This document shows, piece by piece, positions 56,143-64,000 of a stretch of DNA of 64,000 bases; position 1 is the stretch's first letter, and every line of letters begins with the position of its first letter. The notes under the pieces are model-generated. The model searched no databases. It was given only the letters and a program-made list of their open reading frames with translations, and was not told where the DNA came from. A program made the position numbers and the translations under genes. The stretch lies in contig CAIVAU010000078.1 in NCBI GenBank assembly GCA_903903925.1, positions 16,498 through 80,497 of the forward strand, in the 5' to 3' direction. This stretch comes from an uncultured cyanobacterium (GTDB lineage: Bacteria > Cyanobacteriota > Cyanobacteriia > Cyanobacteriales > Nostocaceae).

Positions 56143-56834
56143 TTTACAGTGCTAGCAGATTGATTAAATAACAAATCCCGCACTTGTTCGGGATTTATTT
56201 GCTGATTTTTCCATGCTTCGGCTTTCTCGTAAGCTCGAATGGTTGCCGGACGTGCTTTAATTGCCTCAAACCACCGTTGTAGGTTCGGGAAATTCTCCAA
56301 CTTTTGGTTTTGGCGTTCGTAGGGCACAATCCAGGGATAGCTTGCAATATCGGCGATAGAATAATCTCCTGCAATGAATTCGCGATCGCTCAATCGTTTA
56401 TTTAAAACAGCATATAAGCGACCCGTTTCATTCACATAGCGATCGATTGCGTAAGGAATTTTTTCTGGTGCATATTGGCTGAAATGATGGTTTTGCCCTG
56501 CCATCGGTCCGAGTCCCCCCATTTGCCAAAACAGCCATTGCAGGACTTCTGCATGACCTCGAACATCTGTTGGAATTAACTTTCCGGTTTTTGAAGCCAA
56601 ATAAAGTAGAATTGCCCCAGACTCGAAAATAGAAATTGGTTCCCCACCATCAGCAGGTTCACGATCAACAATTGCCGGAATGCGATTGTTAGGAGAAATC
56701 TTCAGAAACTCTGGTTGAAATTGCTCACCTTTGCCGATGTTTATGGGAATCACGTTGTAGGCTAGTCCAACTTCCTCCAGAAATATCGTAATTTTATGTC
56801 CGTTGGGGGTTGTCCAGTAGTAAAGGTCAATCAT
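56139..56834 (-). CDS. Glutathione S-transferase, YfcG/Nu-class-like
   Basis: A 231-residue GST. The thioredoxin-like N-terminus reads [18 protein letters not shown] and [13 protein letters not shown], and the downstream [18 protein letters not shown] is the YfcG (Nu-class) pattern, in which the Thr/Asn of TPNGHK replace a catalytic Tyr or Cys and bind glutathione. YfcG has disulfide-bond reductase activity. It precedes the hydrolase in a coupled pair. Function in this organism is inferred only. Confidence 0.9.
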   Translation of the reverse strand: MIDLYYWTTPNGHKITIFLEEVGLAYNVIPINIGKGEQFQPEFLKISPNNRIPAIVDREPADGGEPISIFESGAILLYLASKTGKLIPTDVRGHAEVLQWLFWQMGGLGPMAGQNHHFSQYAPEKIPYAIDRYVNETGRLYAVLNKRLSDREFIAGDYSIADIASYPWIVPYERQNQKLENFPNLQRWFEAIKARPATIRAYEKAEAWKNQQINPEQVRDLLFNQSASTVK

Positions 56835-57062
56835 CAGTACCTTTTGTATGTTTTATTTTCAGTACTTAGGTCATAAATTATCAAAAAGCCGTCACCCAAG
56901 GGCATAATTTTATTTCCCACATCTAAGCACCGCGAGGATGAATATTGAGATAGGTTTGGGTGATCACGTAAACCTGTGTTTAGGTTGTTTATACTACTGT
57001 ATCATCGTAACATAGCGTGCATATAAGTCTTCGTCCCATTTTTGGGGTAGAGCAAATGCAGC

Positions 57063-57521
57063 TTAAGATCCAAGAACTATAGCACATCCTTGAGGACGAG
57101 TGATGCGAACAATGCTAGAACGGAAAGGTTTATTAGCTGTGGGCATGACTCCCAATTCGATGCTTAGGGAAGACATTTGCGGATATTTGTCGAGTAAACG
57201 TTTGACAAGGTTTTTATTGACAATTTCCCAATAGTCGTTATTGTTTGGGTAATTGGTCAAATAATTCCCAATCTCTTTTTTGATAGGAATATAGTTGGGG
57301 TAATGATTTTCGGCGCTCACTTCTGGAGTCAGGCGATAGGCTACTTTAATATTTAAAATTGCGCCGCCTTGATGCAATATGCCGTAATTGGGGACTTGAA
57401 AGGTAAAGATTTCTTGCTGGCGATCGCACTCAGACAAGGTTTGGGCAACTACCGGGTAGCACAAAACCTGCAAGGACAGCACCAGCGGAAGAGAAGCAAA
57501 AAAATGTTTAGATCGATTCAT
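57063..57521 (-). CDS. Small exported protein, unknown function
   Basis: A 152-residue protein with a signal peptide (FFASLPLVLSLQVLCYPVVAQT, cleavage after VAQ). Two cysteines (SECDRQQ and PQGCAIV) may form a disulfide. The body contains IPIKKEIGNYLTNYPNNNDYWEIVNKNLVKRLL. I do not recognise the family. Its upstream region holds the fossil element and a MITE-like repeat. Confidence 0.6.
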   Translation of the reverse strand: MNRSKHFFASLPLVLSLQVLCYPVVAQTLSECDRQQEIFTFQVPNYGILHQGGAILNIKVAYRLTPEVSAENHYPNYIPIKKEIGNYLTNYPNNNDYWEIVNKNLVKRLLDKYPQMSSLSIELGVMPTANKPFRSSIVRITRPQGCAIVLGS

Positions 57522-57594
57522 TAACAGACAGCTAACAACTGTTCAATAAAATTGATACCATATCTACTGGTATTTTATTCTCAGAATACCTAAC

Positions 57595-57655
57595 CTGAAG
57601 ACTTCTACGAGTACCAATGCGCCTCAATTTGCTTGACAACCGTCACAGATGAGTA
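57595..57655. repeat. Fossil copy joining antitoxin tail to crtD tail
   Basis: The first 23 bases (57595-57617) equal 58147-58169, the end of the antitoxin gene. Two bases later, 57620-57656 equals 58567-58603, the end of crtD, with one mismatch (57650 against 58597). In the intact locus the two segments are 397 bases apart and enclose the toxin gene. The copy is thus a version of the locus without the toxin. It stops at the TA that starts the next MITE-like element. Confidence 0.85.
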
Positions 57656-57780
57656 AGTAGTTGGACAAAATTAATTACACAATGTCATTACAAATAGAGT
57701 GCAGCGGAATAAAACAATCGCAAGGGTTTGGTTTGCTTCACTTCATTCGCAATAACTTTAAATATTTTTGTCCGCCTACT
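57656..57780. mobile_element. TA-flanked MITE-like element 3
   Basis: A 125-base core bounded by TA on both sides (57654-57655 and 57781-57782). The ends AGTAGTTGGACAAAA and TTTTTGTCCGCCTACT are inverted repeats with two mismatches. The interior (GTGCAGCGGAATAAAACAA and TTGCTTCACTTCATTCGC) also pairs imperfectly. No coding capacity. Confidence 0.75.
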
Positions 57781-57932
57781 TATCAATCTCGTAAAGTAGG
57801 TTTTCACGGCTATTAACCCAGGTAAAAAGATTTAGGTGTACCTCAGTTGCTTCGGAAACGCTATAATCACCTAAAATACAGATCCTACGAATGGAAGTTG
57901 CAGCATAAGTCTCACAGAAATGGATAAGTTTT

Positions 57933-58181
57933 ATGATAAAGGCAGAAGTCTTGGAAGCACTTAAACAGATGACAACCGTTGATCGTCTAGAAATCATTGA
58001 AATGGCATCAAGGTTGATTCGAGAAGAACTAGCAGTTAAGCCTAGAGTTATAGATAGGCAAGAGTTGAGCTTAACAAAGGCAGTCGAGGTAATGTGCCCT
58101 TACTATGAACAAGGAAGTGAACTTACCGTGTTCACAGATCAGGATACTGAAGACTTCTACGAGTACCAAGAGTATGCTTAG
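57933..58181 (+). CDS. Antitoxin of a MazEF-like module
   Basis: An 82-residue acidic protein directly upstream of a MazF-like toxin, overlapping it by eight bases. The first half (EALKQMTTVDRLEIIEMASRLIREEL) is an amphipathic helix, and the second is acidic (QDTEDFYEYQEY), the toxin-binding type. No DNA-binding fold is obvious, so it is not a classic MazE; it may be one of the small cyanobacterial antitoxin families. Role by context: neutralise the toxin. Confidence 0.75.
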   Translation: MIKAEVLEALKQMTTVDRLEIIEMASRLIREELAVKPRVIDRQELSLTKAVEVMCPYYEQGSELTVFTDQDTEDFYEYQEYA

Positions 58182-58512
58182 AGGTCAAATTTGGCTATAC
58201 AACTCTGACCCTACTTTAGGAGATGAAATTGGTAAGACCCGCCCAGCAGTTATTGTAAACAACAATGAAATTGGGGTTTTGCGATTGAAGATTGTTGTGC
58301 CGATTACTGGGTGGAATGATGCTTTTTCAGAAGTTGTGTGGATGGTGCGACTAGAACCCGATGCTGAAAACAACTTGAGTAAGCTATCAGCAGCAGATAC
58401 ATTTCAAGTGCGCTCAATTTCTCAGCAGAAGCTAATACGCCAACTGGGAACTCTCGGTGACGAGACGATGCAAGCTATTTCTAAAGCTTTAGCAATTGTC
58501 TTAAGCATCTAA
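58174..58512 (+). CDS. MazF/PemK-type endoribonuclease toxin
   Basis: A 112-residue toxin: LRGQIWLYNSDPTLGDEIGKTRPAVIVNNN is the MazF opening with conserved Gly, Arg and the RPAVI strand, and PITG, FQVRSISQQKLIRQLGTL completes the fold. Such toxins cut single-stranded RNA and halt growth. The ATG at 58174 lies inside the antitoxin end and is translationally coupled; a longer start at 58105 is less likely. The toxin gene is missing from the fossil copy 570 bases upstream. Confidence 0.88.
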   Translation: MLRGQIWLYNSDPTLGDEIGKTRPAVIVNNNEIGVLRLKIVVPITGWNDAFSEVVWMVRLEPDAENNLSKLSAADTFQVRSISQQKLIRQLGTLGDETMQAISKALAIVLSI

Positions 58513-58554
58513 GAAGGTGACCTTGTTCAAATATCAAACTGGATTCCTATCAGC

Positions 58555-60072
58555 CTAACGTTTTTCCGCCTCAATTTGCTTGACAACCGTCACAGCTGAG
58601 TAACTTACCCCAGCAGTCCCTTCACCTGGGTGGGTTGAGTCTCCAACCAGCCAAAGATGCTGGATGGGTGTACGGTTGGCAAAACCAAAGGGACCGAAAG
58701 TCGGTATACGTTGACCAATACCACCAACAATCCCGTCCTTGCGTGCTGTATATTGAGCAAAAGTGCGGGGTGTTGCTGCTTCCTGACAGATAATGGTTTC
58801 TGGTTTGAGGTAAAAGAATTTTGCCAGATGGGCGATCGCATCTCGTGTATACTCTTGTTTTAACTCTTCATAATTCTCGGTACGCCACCATTTTTCTGGG
58901 TTGACAAAGGAAGAAGCAATAATCGTTGCTTTTCCATCTGGGGCGCGACCATCTCCAGGATGGCTGACAGAAACAAACAGAGAGTTATTCTCGCCAATCG
59001 GACCGTTAGCGTCGTACAGAAACTGGAGATGGGGCGGACATCCAGGAGGGATGACGCTTTCATCTACGCCTAAATACACGACAAACGCACCCGAAGCGGG
59101 TGGTAGTTTTTGCACTCGTTGCCTATAACCACGAGGTGCTTTTTCACCCAACAATTGTACCAAGTTCTGCACTGTGACATTAGCAACGACTTGGTCGGCA
59201 CTTTCAGTCCACACTTCATCAGTTTTTTGATCGCGAATGACAACAGCAGTCGCCTTGTCCTTTTCTACCATGATCGATTCTACTGTATGACGCATCAGCA
59301 ACTTGCCACCATCTCTTTGAAAAGCAGAAACTAGGCGATCGCTAAGTGTTTGCATACTACCTTGAAGATGAAATAATCCTTGCGGCAGTTGCGACACGCT
59401 CAACGCAGTTGCAGCATAAAGTAGCGCTGTTTCCTCTGCATCAACCTGAGAATACAGCTTCAGTTGCAAATCTAGAAACATCCTCAGGCGGTGATCTTTC
59501 TCTAGTCCATAGGCACGTAAAGCATCTCCCACCGTAAACAACGTGTAGGGTACAGTAATCAATGTACCCCGGCGCACTGCCTTGGTCAGCTGCCACAAGT
59601 CCCAAACGTTACGCGGCGGTAGTACTGGATCTCGCCCTTGAAATTCCCAGCTGGCTTTAAATAAAGCTGCTAGCAACTCCCAGAAAGGTCCACTACCAGG
59701 AAACTGGCGATCGCGTTCCTCTTGCCATTTTTCAAGTTTGCGCCAAACATTGATTGGTGTTTCCTCTCCAGGAAGATACACCGCACAAGCTGGATCGCAT
59801 GGCGTTGCTTTCGGTTGCTCAATTTCTAATTCTGAGAAAATGCGGTGGTGAATACCTCCAGGTTCCAACCCAGCTACCTGAGTTGCTCCTACATCGAAGG
59901 TAAAGCCTTGGCGTTTAAAGGTCGAAGCACATCCCCCCGGAACGATCGCTTGATCCACAATTAACACACTGTAACCTCTATGGGCTAACAATGCCCCAGC
60001 AGTGAGTCCGCCAATTCCTGCACCGATGACGACGATACGAGGTTTACTTCTGCCAACACGATAATTTGGCAT
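58555..60072 (-). CDS. crtD: C-3',4' desaturase CrtD (carotenoid biosynthesis)
   Basis: A 505-residue carotenoid desaturase: VVIGAGIGGLTAGALLAHRGYSV dinucleotide fold, PGGCASTFKRQGFTFDVGATQVAG, and C-terminal HLWLVGDSTHPGEGTAGVSYSAV, all typical of the cyanobacterial CrtD group (myxoxanthophyll pathway). It would introduce a 3',4' double bond into a carotenoid precursor. The start at 60072 follows a weak AT-rich leader. It is distinct from the CrtISO-like gene at 7.8 kb. Its 3' end was duplicated into the fossil at 57.6 kb. Confidence 0.9.
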   Translation of the reverse strand: MPNYRVGRSKPRIVVIGAGIGGLTAGALLAHRGYSVLIVDQAIVPGGCASTFKRQGFTFDVGATQVAGLEPGGIHHRIFSELEIEQPKATPCDPACAVYLPGEETPINVWRKLEKWQEERDRQFPGSGPFWELLAALFKASWEFQGRDPVLPPRNVWDLWQLTKAVRRGTLITVPYTLFTVGDALRAYGLEKDHRLRMFLDLQLKLYSQVDAEETALLYAATALSVSQLPQGLFHLQGSMQTLSDRLVSAFQRDGGKLLMRHTVESIMVEKDKATAVVIRDQKTDEVWTESADQVVANVTVQNLVQLLGEKAPRGYRQRVQKLPPASGAFVVYLGVDESVIPPGCPPHLQFLYDANGPIGENNSLFVSVSHPGDGRAPDGKATIIASSFVNPEKWWRTENYEELKQEYTRDAIAHLAKFFYLKPETIICQEAATPRTFAQYTARKDGIVGGIGQRIPTFGPFGFANRTPIQHLWLVGDSTHPGEGTAGVSYSAVTVVKQIEAEKR

Positions 60073-60180
60073 TGATTTTTATGATATATTTCTTAATATT
60101 TATATTAATAATTTTACATTATGAAATAAAAATAGTGGATTTGGCTTTTTCCTGTTCCCTCTTACGAGTTTCCTCTTAAG

Positions 60181-60230
60181 AGCGCCCTACGGGCGGTACA
60201 CCACCCGTTATGAATAAAAGAAACTCCTCC
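60181..60230. repeat. GGGCGGTACACCACCCGTTATGAA-type block before heptamer array
   Basis: The block CGGGCGG, a short gap, then ACCAC, CGT and ATGAA is closely similar to the block at 35595 and directly precedes the array. It ends in AAACTCCTCC, similar to AAACACCTCC in the other copy. Confidence 0.65.
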
Positions 60231-60512
60231 TATTCCCTATTCCCTATTCCCTATTCCCTATTCCCTATTCCCTATTCCCTATTCCCTATTCCCTATTCCC
60301 TATTCCCTGCTCCCTGCTCCCTGCTCCCTATTCCCTATTCCCTGCTCCCTGCTCCCTGCTCCCTATTCCCTGCTCCCTGCTCCCTGCTCCCTGCTCCCTG
60401 CTCCCTATTCCCTGCTCCCTGCTCCCTATTCCCTATTCCCTATTCCCTATTCCCTGCTCCCTGCTCCCTATTCCCTATTCCCTGCTCCCTGCTCCCTGCT
60501 CCCTGCTCCCTC
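60231..60512. repeat. ATTCCCT/GCTCCCT heptamer array, about 40 copies
   Basis: A 282-base run of heptamers with two alternating units, TATTCCC and TGCTCCC, in blocks. One frame is open for 106 codons (repeat YSLFPIP, YSLLPAPC), but this follows from the repeat and is not a gene. Contractions and expansions of such runs are known from cyanobacteria. Confidence 0.95.
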
Positions 60513-60556
60513 TTTTTTTGTAAGATATAAATCATAAGGCTCACTCGGAAGTACCA

Positions 60557-61837
60557 ATGACCTCAACCCTGCTAAAATTTCCGCGTCTTAATGCTCCAAC
60601 ATTGCACCAACTGCCCCATGGGTTAACAATAGTCGCGGAGCAAATGCCAATCGAAGCTGTTAACCTCAACTTGTGGGTTAACATTGGCTCAGCCGTAGAA
60701 CCGGATGCTATTAACGGCATGGCGCACTTCCTAGAGCATATGATTTTTAAGGGAACAGAGCTACTGGCAAGTGGTGAGTTTGAACGGAGAATTGAAGAGC
60801 GGGGTGCTGTGACCAACGCTGCGACTAGCCAAGATTATACTCACTACTACATTACCACTGCTCCCAAAGACTTTGCGGATCTTGCTCCACTGCAAATTGA
60901 TGTGGTAGCTAATGCAAGAATACCTGATGAAGCCTTTGAACGCGAGCGATTGGTAGTTCTGGAAGAAATTAGGCGATCAGACGATAATCCTCGCCGCCGG
61001 ACTTTTCAAAGAACGATAGAAATGGCGTTTGATCAGCTCCCTTATCGGCGTCCAGTTTTGGGACCAGAAGCAGTTATTTCTCAACTCCAACCCCAGCAGA
61101 TGCGAGAGTTCCACGCTCATTGGTATCAACCAAAATCAATGACTGCAGCAGTTGTAGGCAATTTGCCAGTAGAAGAATTAATCGAAATTGTCACCAAAGG
61201 ATTTGAACAAGCCAGCACTCAACACTCAACACTCAACACTCAACCACCAACACTTAACCCAGAACCTCCGTTCACAGAAATTGTTCACAGGGAATTTATT
61301 GATGAAAGACTCCAGCAAGCAAGATTGGTGATGGTTTGGCGAGTACCCGGTTTGGTTCATCTTGATCAAACTTACGCACTGGATGTTTTGGCAGGAATTT
61401 TGGGACACGGACAGACATCAAGATTGGTGAGGGATTTGAGAGAAGAACAGGGACTAGCTTCTCATATTTCTGTCAGTAATATTACTCATGGATTACAAGG
61501 AATATTTTATATTTCGGTGCAATGTGTATCTGAAAATCTGCCACATGTAGAAGCGGCGATCGCACAACACATCCTTAAGTTAAACACAGAAAGAGTGACA
61601 GAAGTAGAAATCGCCCGCGTGCGGACGCAAGTCGCGAATAGGTTTATTTTTGGTAACGAAACACCCAGTCAGCGTGCTAATTTATACGGCTACTATCAAT
61701 CATTACTAGGAAGCTTAGAACCAGCATTTAACTACCCAGCACAGATCCAAGCCCAAGATGCAAATCACCTAATGCAAGCAGCACAAAATTATCTTTCCCC
61801 AGAAGCCTATGGTTTAGTTATCCTCAAACCAGCTTAG
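60557..61837 (+). CDS. M16-family zinc peptidase, third copy
   Basis: A 426-residue pitrilysin-type peptidase with the zinc motif HFLEH in GMAHFLEHMIFKGT (near residue 56) and ERERLVVLEEI for the distant ligand. The C-terminal half has the glycine-rich GILGHGQTSRLVRDL and the RREEQG. Unlike its cousin at 37.8 kb it has no adjacent inactive partner. At 61217-61258 a heptamer repeat adds QHSTLNTQPPTLNP to the linker between domains. Substrates are unknown, probably unfolded peptides. Confidence 0.93.
   Translation: MTSTLLKFPRLNAPTLHQLPHGLTIVAEQMPIEAVNLNLWVNIGSAVEPDAINGMAHFLEHMIFKGTELLASGEFERRIEERGAVTNAATSQDYTHYYITTAPKDFADLAPLQIDVVANARIPDEAFERERLVVLEEIRRSDDNPRRRTFQRTIEMAFDQLPYRRPVLGPEAVISQLQPQQMREFHAHWYQPKSMTAAVVGNLPVEELIEIVTKGFEQASTQHSTLNTQPPTLNPEPPFTEIVHREFIDERLQQARLVMVWRVPGLVHLDQTYALDVLAGILGHGQTSRLVRDLREEQGLASHISVSNITHGLQGIFYISVQCVSENLPHVEAAIAQHILKLNTERVTEVEIARVRTQVANRFIFGNETPSQRANLYGYYQSLLGSLEPAFNYPAQIQAQDANHLMQAAQNYLSPEAYGLVILKPA
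61217..61258. repeat. ACTCAAC heptamer repeat inside the M16 gene
   Basis: Four ACTCAAC heptamers, then CACCAAC and ACTTAAC, occupy exactly 42 bases and stay in frame, reading STQHSTLNTQPPTLNP. The site lies between the two M16 domains. Confidence 0.9.
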
Positions 61838-61846
61838 AAAATCAAG

Positions 61847-62710
61847 ATGTGGACTGAAATTAACGCTCATATTAGCCAAGTGACTGGCGAAGAATTTCAC
61901 TCATTACAGCAGCGATCAGTTGGTGGTGGATGCATCAACCAAGGTTATGCTGTCTCTGATGGTCAACGCACCTACTTTATTAAGATCAACCAAGCATCTC
62001 AAATTGCCATGTTTGAGGCTGAGGCGTTTGGTTTACAGCAAATTTTCCAAACAGCTACAATCCGCGTGCCCAAACCCATATGCTGGGGCACATCTGGTAA
62101 TTCTAGCTATCTAGTGTTGGAGTGGTTGGAAATGGGTGGAGGACATCCCAAATCTTGGGAAGAGATGGGACGTAAGTTAGCAGATATGCATAAAGTCACT
62201 AGCAGTGAAGGTTTTGGTTGGGACAGAAACAATACTATCGGTTCCACGCGTCAAATCAATACTTGGACCGCAGACTGGGCAGAATTTTATGCTAAACATC
62301 GCTTAGCTTATCAATTCCAGTTGGCAAGACAACGGGGTGGTCGTTTTCCCCAAGAAAAAGATTTACTCACGGCTGTCCCTAAGATATTAGCAGATCGCCA
62401 AATCCAACCTTCTTTGGTACATGGTGATTTGTGGGGAGGAAATGCTGGGTTTACGGTGTCGGGAGAACCAGTGATTTTCGATCCAGCAACTTATTTTGGC
62501 GATCGCGAAGTAGATATTGCTATGACCGAACTTTTCGGTGGCTTCCCAGCAGCGTTTTATCGTGGCTACAATGAAGTTTGGCACTTAGATGAGGGGTATG
62601 AACGCAGAAAAACTCTGTATAATTTATATCACATTCTCAATCACTTTAATCTATTCGGCGGCGGTTATGCTGCACAGGCAACCCAGATGATTGCCCAGGT
62701 TGTCGTTTAA
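61847..62710 (+). CDS. Fructosamine kinase family protein
   Basis: A 287-residue kinase of the fructosamine/aminoglycoside phosphotransferase group. The catalytic loop HGDLWGGNAGF (near residue 193) and the metal-binding FDPATYFGDREVDIAM are both visible, and the N-terminal VGGGCINQGYAV and YFIKIN lie in the ATP-binding lobe. Relatives phosphorylate the sugar moiety of glycated amines so that they fall apart (deglycation). The start is nine bases after the M16 gene stop, so the two are probably co-transcribed. Substrate is inferred. Confidence 0.9.
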   Translation: MWTEINAHISQVTGEEFHSLQQRSVGGGCINQGYAVSDGQRTYFIKINQASQIAMFEAEAFGLQQIFQTATIRVPKPICWGTSGNSSYLVLEWLEMGGGHPKSWEEMGRKLADMHKVTSSEGFGWDRNNTIGSTRQINTWTADWAEFYAKHRLAYQFQLARQRGGRFPQEKDLLTAVPKILADRQIQPSLVHGDLWGGNAGFTVSGEPVIFDPATYFGDREVDIAMTELFGGFPAAFYRGYNEVWHLDEGYERRKTLYNLYHILNHFNLFGGGYAAQATQMIAQVVV

Positions 62711-62736
62711 GTTTCGCGCAAAGGTAAGTCCGTGGG

Positions 62737-63093
62737 ATGAATTACGAAACTGCTCGCAAATTCCTTATTGACCAGACAATAACAACTGAGGAAAATTCAG
62801 ATGCTCTGTTAATGCGTCTCAAGCAGGGAAAGCCGCCAGTTCCTGGTCAGGTTACCTCAATGTTGTTGGCATTGAAAGTGGTGTTTGCAGGTCTGGAAGA
62901 TGCCTCTACTATAGACCGAGAACTGGCATACACACTATATCAGTTAAGTATAAAAACGCAACAATTGTTTACAGCAGGAGCGAAAGTAGGGGTTGATTGG
63001 CCACCCCTACTGAAAGAAGATTTGCTAAGAATTGCGATCGCATCTGAAAGTATCTTCTCTGGTGAATGGCAAGCCTACCATAATACTAAATAG
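62737..63093 (+). CDS. Conserved small cyanobacterial protein, unknown function
   Basis: A 118-residue soluble helical protein. It opens MNYETARKFLIDQ and contains LLMRLKQGKPPVPGQVTSMLLALKVVFAGL and LAYTLYQLSIKTQQLF, rich in helix. Proteins of this type occur widely in cyanobacteria; I do not know a function and no motif is visible. It follows the fructosamine kinase-like gene by 26 bases and may share its operon. Confidence 0.65.
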   Translation: MNYETARKFLIDQTITTEENSDALLMRLKQGKPPVPGQVTSMLLALKVVFAGLEDASTIDRELAYTLYQLSIKTQQLFTAGAKVGVDWPPLLKEDLLRIAIASESIFSGEWQAYHNTK

Positions 63094-63102
63094 CGTGATC
63101 AC

Positions 63103-63130
63103 AGTTGACCGTCAATAGTCAACAGTCAAA
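63103..63130. repeat. GTTGACC/GTCAACA heptamer repeat
   Basis: About four degenerate heptamers, CAGTTGACCGTCAATAGTCA then ACAGTCA, of the same type as those at 5875, 7741 and 21912. Confidence 0.65.
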
Positions 63131-63135
63131 AAGTA

Positions 63136-63744
63136 TTATCGATTTTGCAGCTCCCCTTTCAACTTTCCTATGTCGGTTTTGAGCAAAACTGTCATTTGAC
63201 CAACGAATGCTTTGCCTTCCCTTGGTTGTGCGACTTCTACCCAGTAAGCATAGCGATCGCCTAAACGTAACTCTCCCCGCAAAGCTTCTGCGACGGGAGT
63301 TTTCTCTAAACGAGCAGAGTTAATCCTACCTTCGTTAGGATACTGGTAAACAACCTGAGCGCGATTAAAGTCTTGATAGATATCCAACCCATAAATAATT
63401 CGCAAAGAGTCTTGAAGACGCTCCAATGTCATACCATTAATTGCATCATACATAGCAAGACGCTCATTGCGAATTTTGCTGCGATCATTTGTAAACTCCA
63501 CCTTGCCAGGAGGCAATACCGACGCTTGAAAAGTGAATCGCTGGGCAGCTGTATCACCCTTTTGCACAAATAACCGCTCTCCAGGGCCAGGGCGAAGCGT
63601 AGGATGTGCTTTAATCCAAGCACCGACTTCCTCTGTCGATTGTCCTGGTAAAGCATTGGCTTGTGGAGCAAAAAGAGTTTGCAGAAAGAAGCATTTAATT
63701 AGGAAAGGCACAATCAAAAAGTTAAGCCGAGGTTTTTTCAGCAT
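63136..63744 (-). CDS. Conserved exported protein, unknown function
   Basis: A 202-residue exported protein with a signal peptide (FLIVPFLIKCFFLQTLFAPQANA, cleavage near residue 31). The mature part is mostly beta and helix, with GAWIKAHPTLRPGPGERLFVQ, NRAQVVYQYPNEG and GELRLGDRYAYWVEV. It appears conserved in cyanobacteria but I cannot name a family. It is convergent with the preceding gene; a GTTGACC/GTCAACA heptamer repeat lies between the two stops (63103-63130). Confidence 0.65.
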   Translation of the reverse strand: MLKKPRLNFLIVPFLIKCFFLQTLFAPQANALPGQSTEEVGAWIKAHPTLRPGPGERLFVQKGDTAAQRFTFQASVLPPGKVEFTNDRSKIRNERLAMYDAINGMTLERLQDSLRIIYGLDIYQDFNRAQVVYQYPNEGRINSARLEKTPVAEALRGELRLGDRYAYWVEVAQPREGKAFVGQMTVLLKTDIGKLKGELQNR

Positions 63745-63798
63745 GTTCTTTTAACAAAAAGGGGTGATCATAGTTTTCCCTTTTTGCTTTAGAAGAAT

Positions 63799-63941
<143 letters not shown>

Positions 63942-64000
63942 TTATTCTCCCCACACCCCCCACACTTCCCACACCCTGTTTTTGGTCAAGGAAGAATAGC

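Noticed and set aside
60210..60530. 106-codon open frame (repeat YSLFPIP) at the heptamer array
   Set aside because: The frame is open only because three heptamers equal 21 bases; all units come from the repeat and no ribosome site precedes it.

Overview
The window looks like chromosome of a filamentous, Nostocales-type cyanobacterium. Evidence: the octamer GCGATCGC (HIP1) recurs from about 2954 onward; nearly every intergenic gap carries tandem heptanucleotide repeats; and many genes are cyanobacterial signatures (ClpC, the DUF3288, DUF4079 and DUF1997 proteins, the carotenoid desaturase CrtD, an InrS-like metal sensor, purK followed by a 6S RNA, and a giant Ser/Thr kinase-ATPase-histidine kinase).

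Layout. 1-2.2 kb: an SDR oxidoreductase cut by the window edge and a royal-jelly/yellow-type protein, with no HIP1 site and a foreign feel. 2.2-5.3 kb: an EmrA/EmrB-like efflux pair. 5.3-7.8 kb: three broken genes (AAA ATPase tail, SNF2-type helicase tail, DUF499 ATPase head) that look like the scar of a deleted defence island. 7.8-12.1 kb: a carotenoid-type FAD oxidoreductase, an MlaF/MlaD-type lipid transport pair and DUF3288. 12.8-19.2 kb: clpC with two strong hairpins, a nuclease-fold-like protein, an AI-2E family transporter and a PyrF-PyrE fusion. 19.8-30 kb: the 1,849-residue hybrid kinase, then a flavin monooxygenase-like gene beside a heme-oxygenase-fold protein, then a PAS-CRP regulator. 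30-34 kb: an esterase, AI-2E transporter and GTPase run. 34-46 kb: small exported proteins, a pentapeptide-repeat protein coupled to purK, 6S RNA, an M16 peptidase pair, a peptidoglycan-binding protein, a holin-like protein, an ankyrin protein, DUF4079, DUF1997, an NmrA-like SDR and a lysozyme-like protein. 46-64 kb: menH, an InrS-like regulator, HtrA, Hsp33, a 677-residue repeat protein, tandem Uma2 genes, dienelactone hydrolase with GST, a toxin-antitoxin pair, crtD, a third M16 peptidase, a fructosamine kinase-like gene and conserved small proteins.

No complete new multigene system is proven. The strongest leads are (a) the heme-oxygenase-fold protein plus flavin monooxygenase pair at 25.5-28.0 kb, a possible undescribed oxidative pathway; (b) the decayed DUF499/helicase locus; (c) the repeat biology: TA-flanked MITE-like elements, heptamer repeats that have entered reading frames of housekeeping genes, and a fossil copy of the toxin-antitoxin/crtD junction in which the toxin is missing. 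All calls were made by reading the sequence; no database search or folding program was run.
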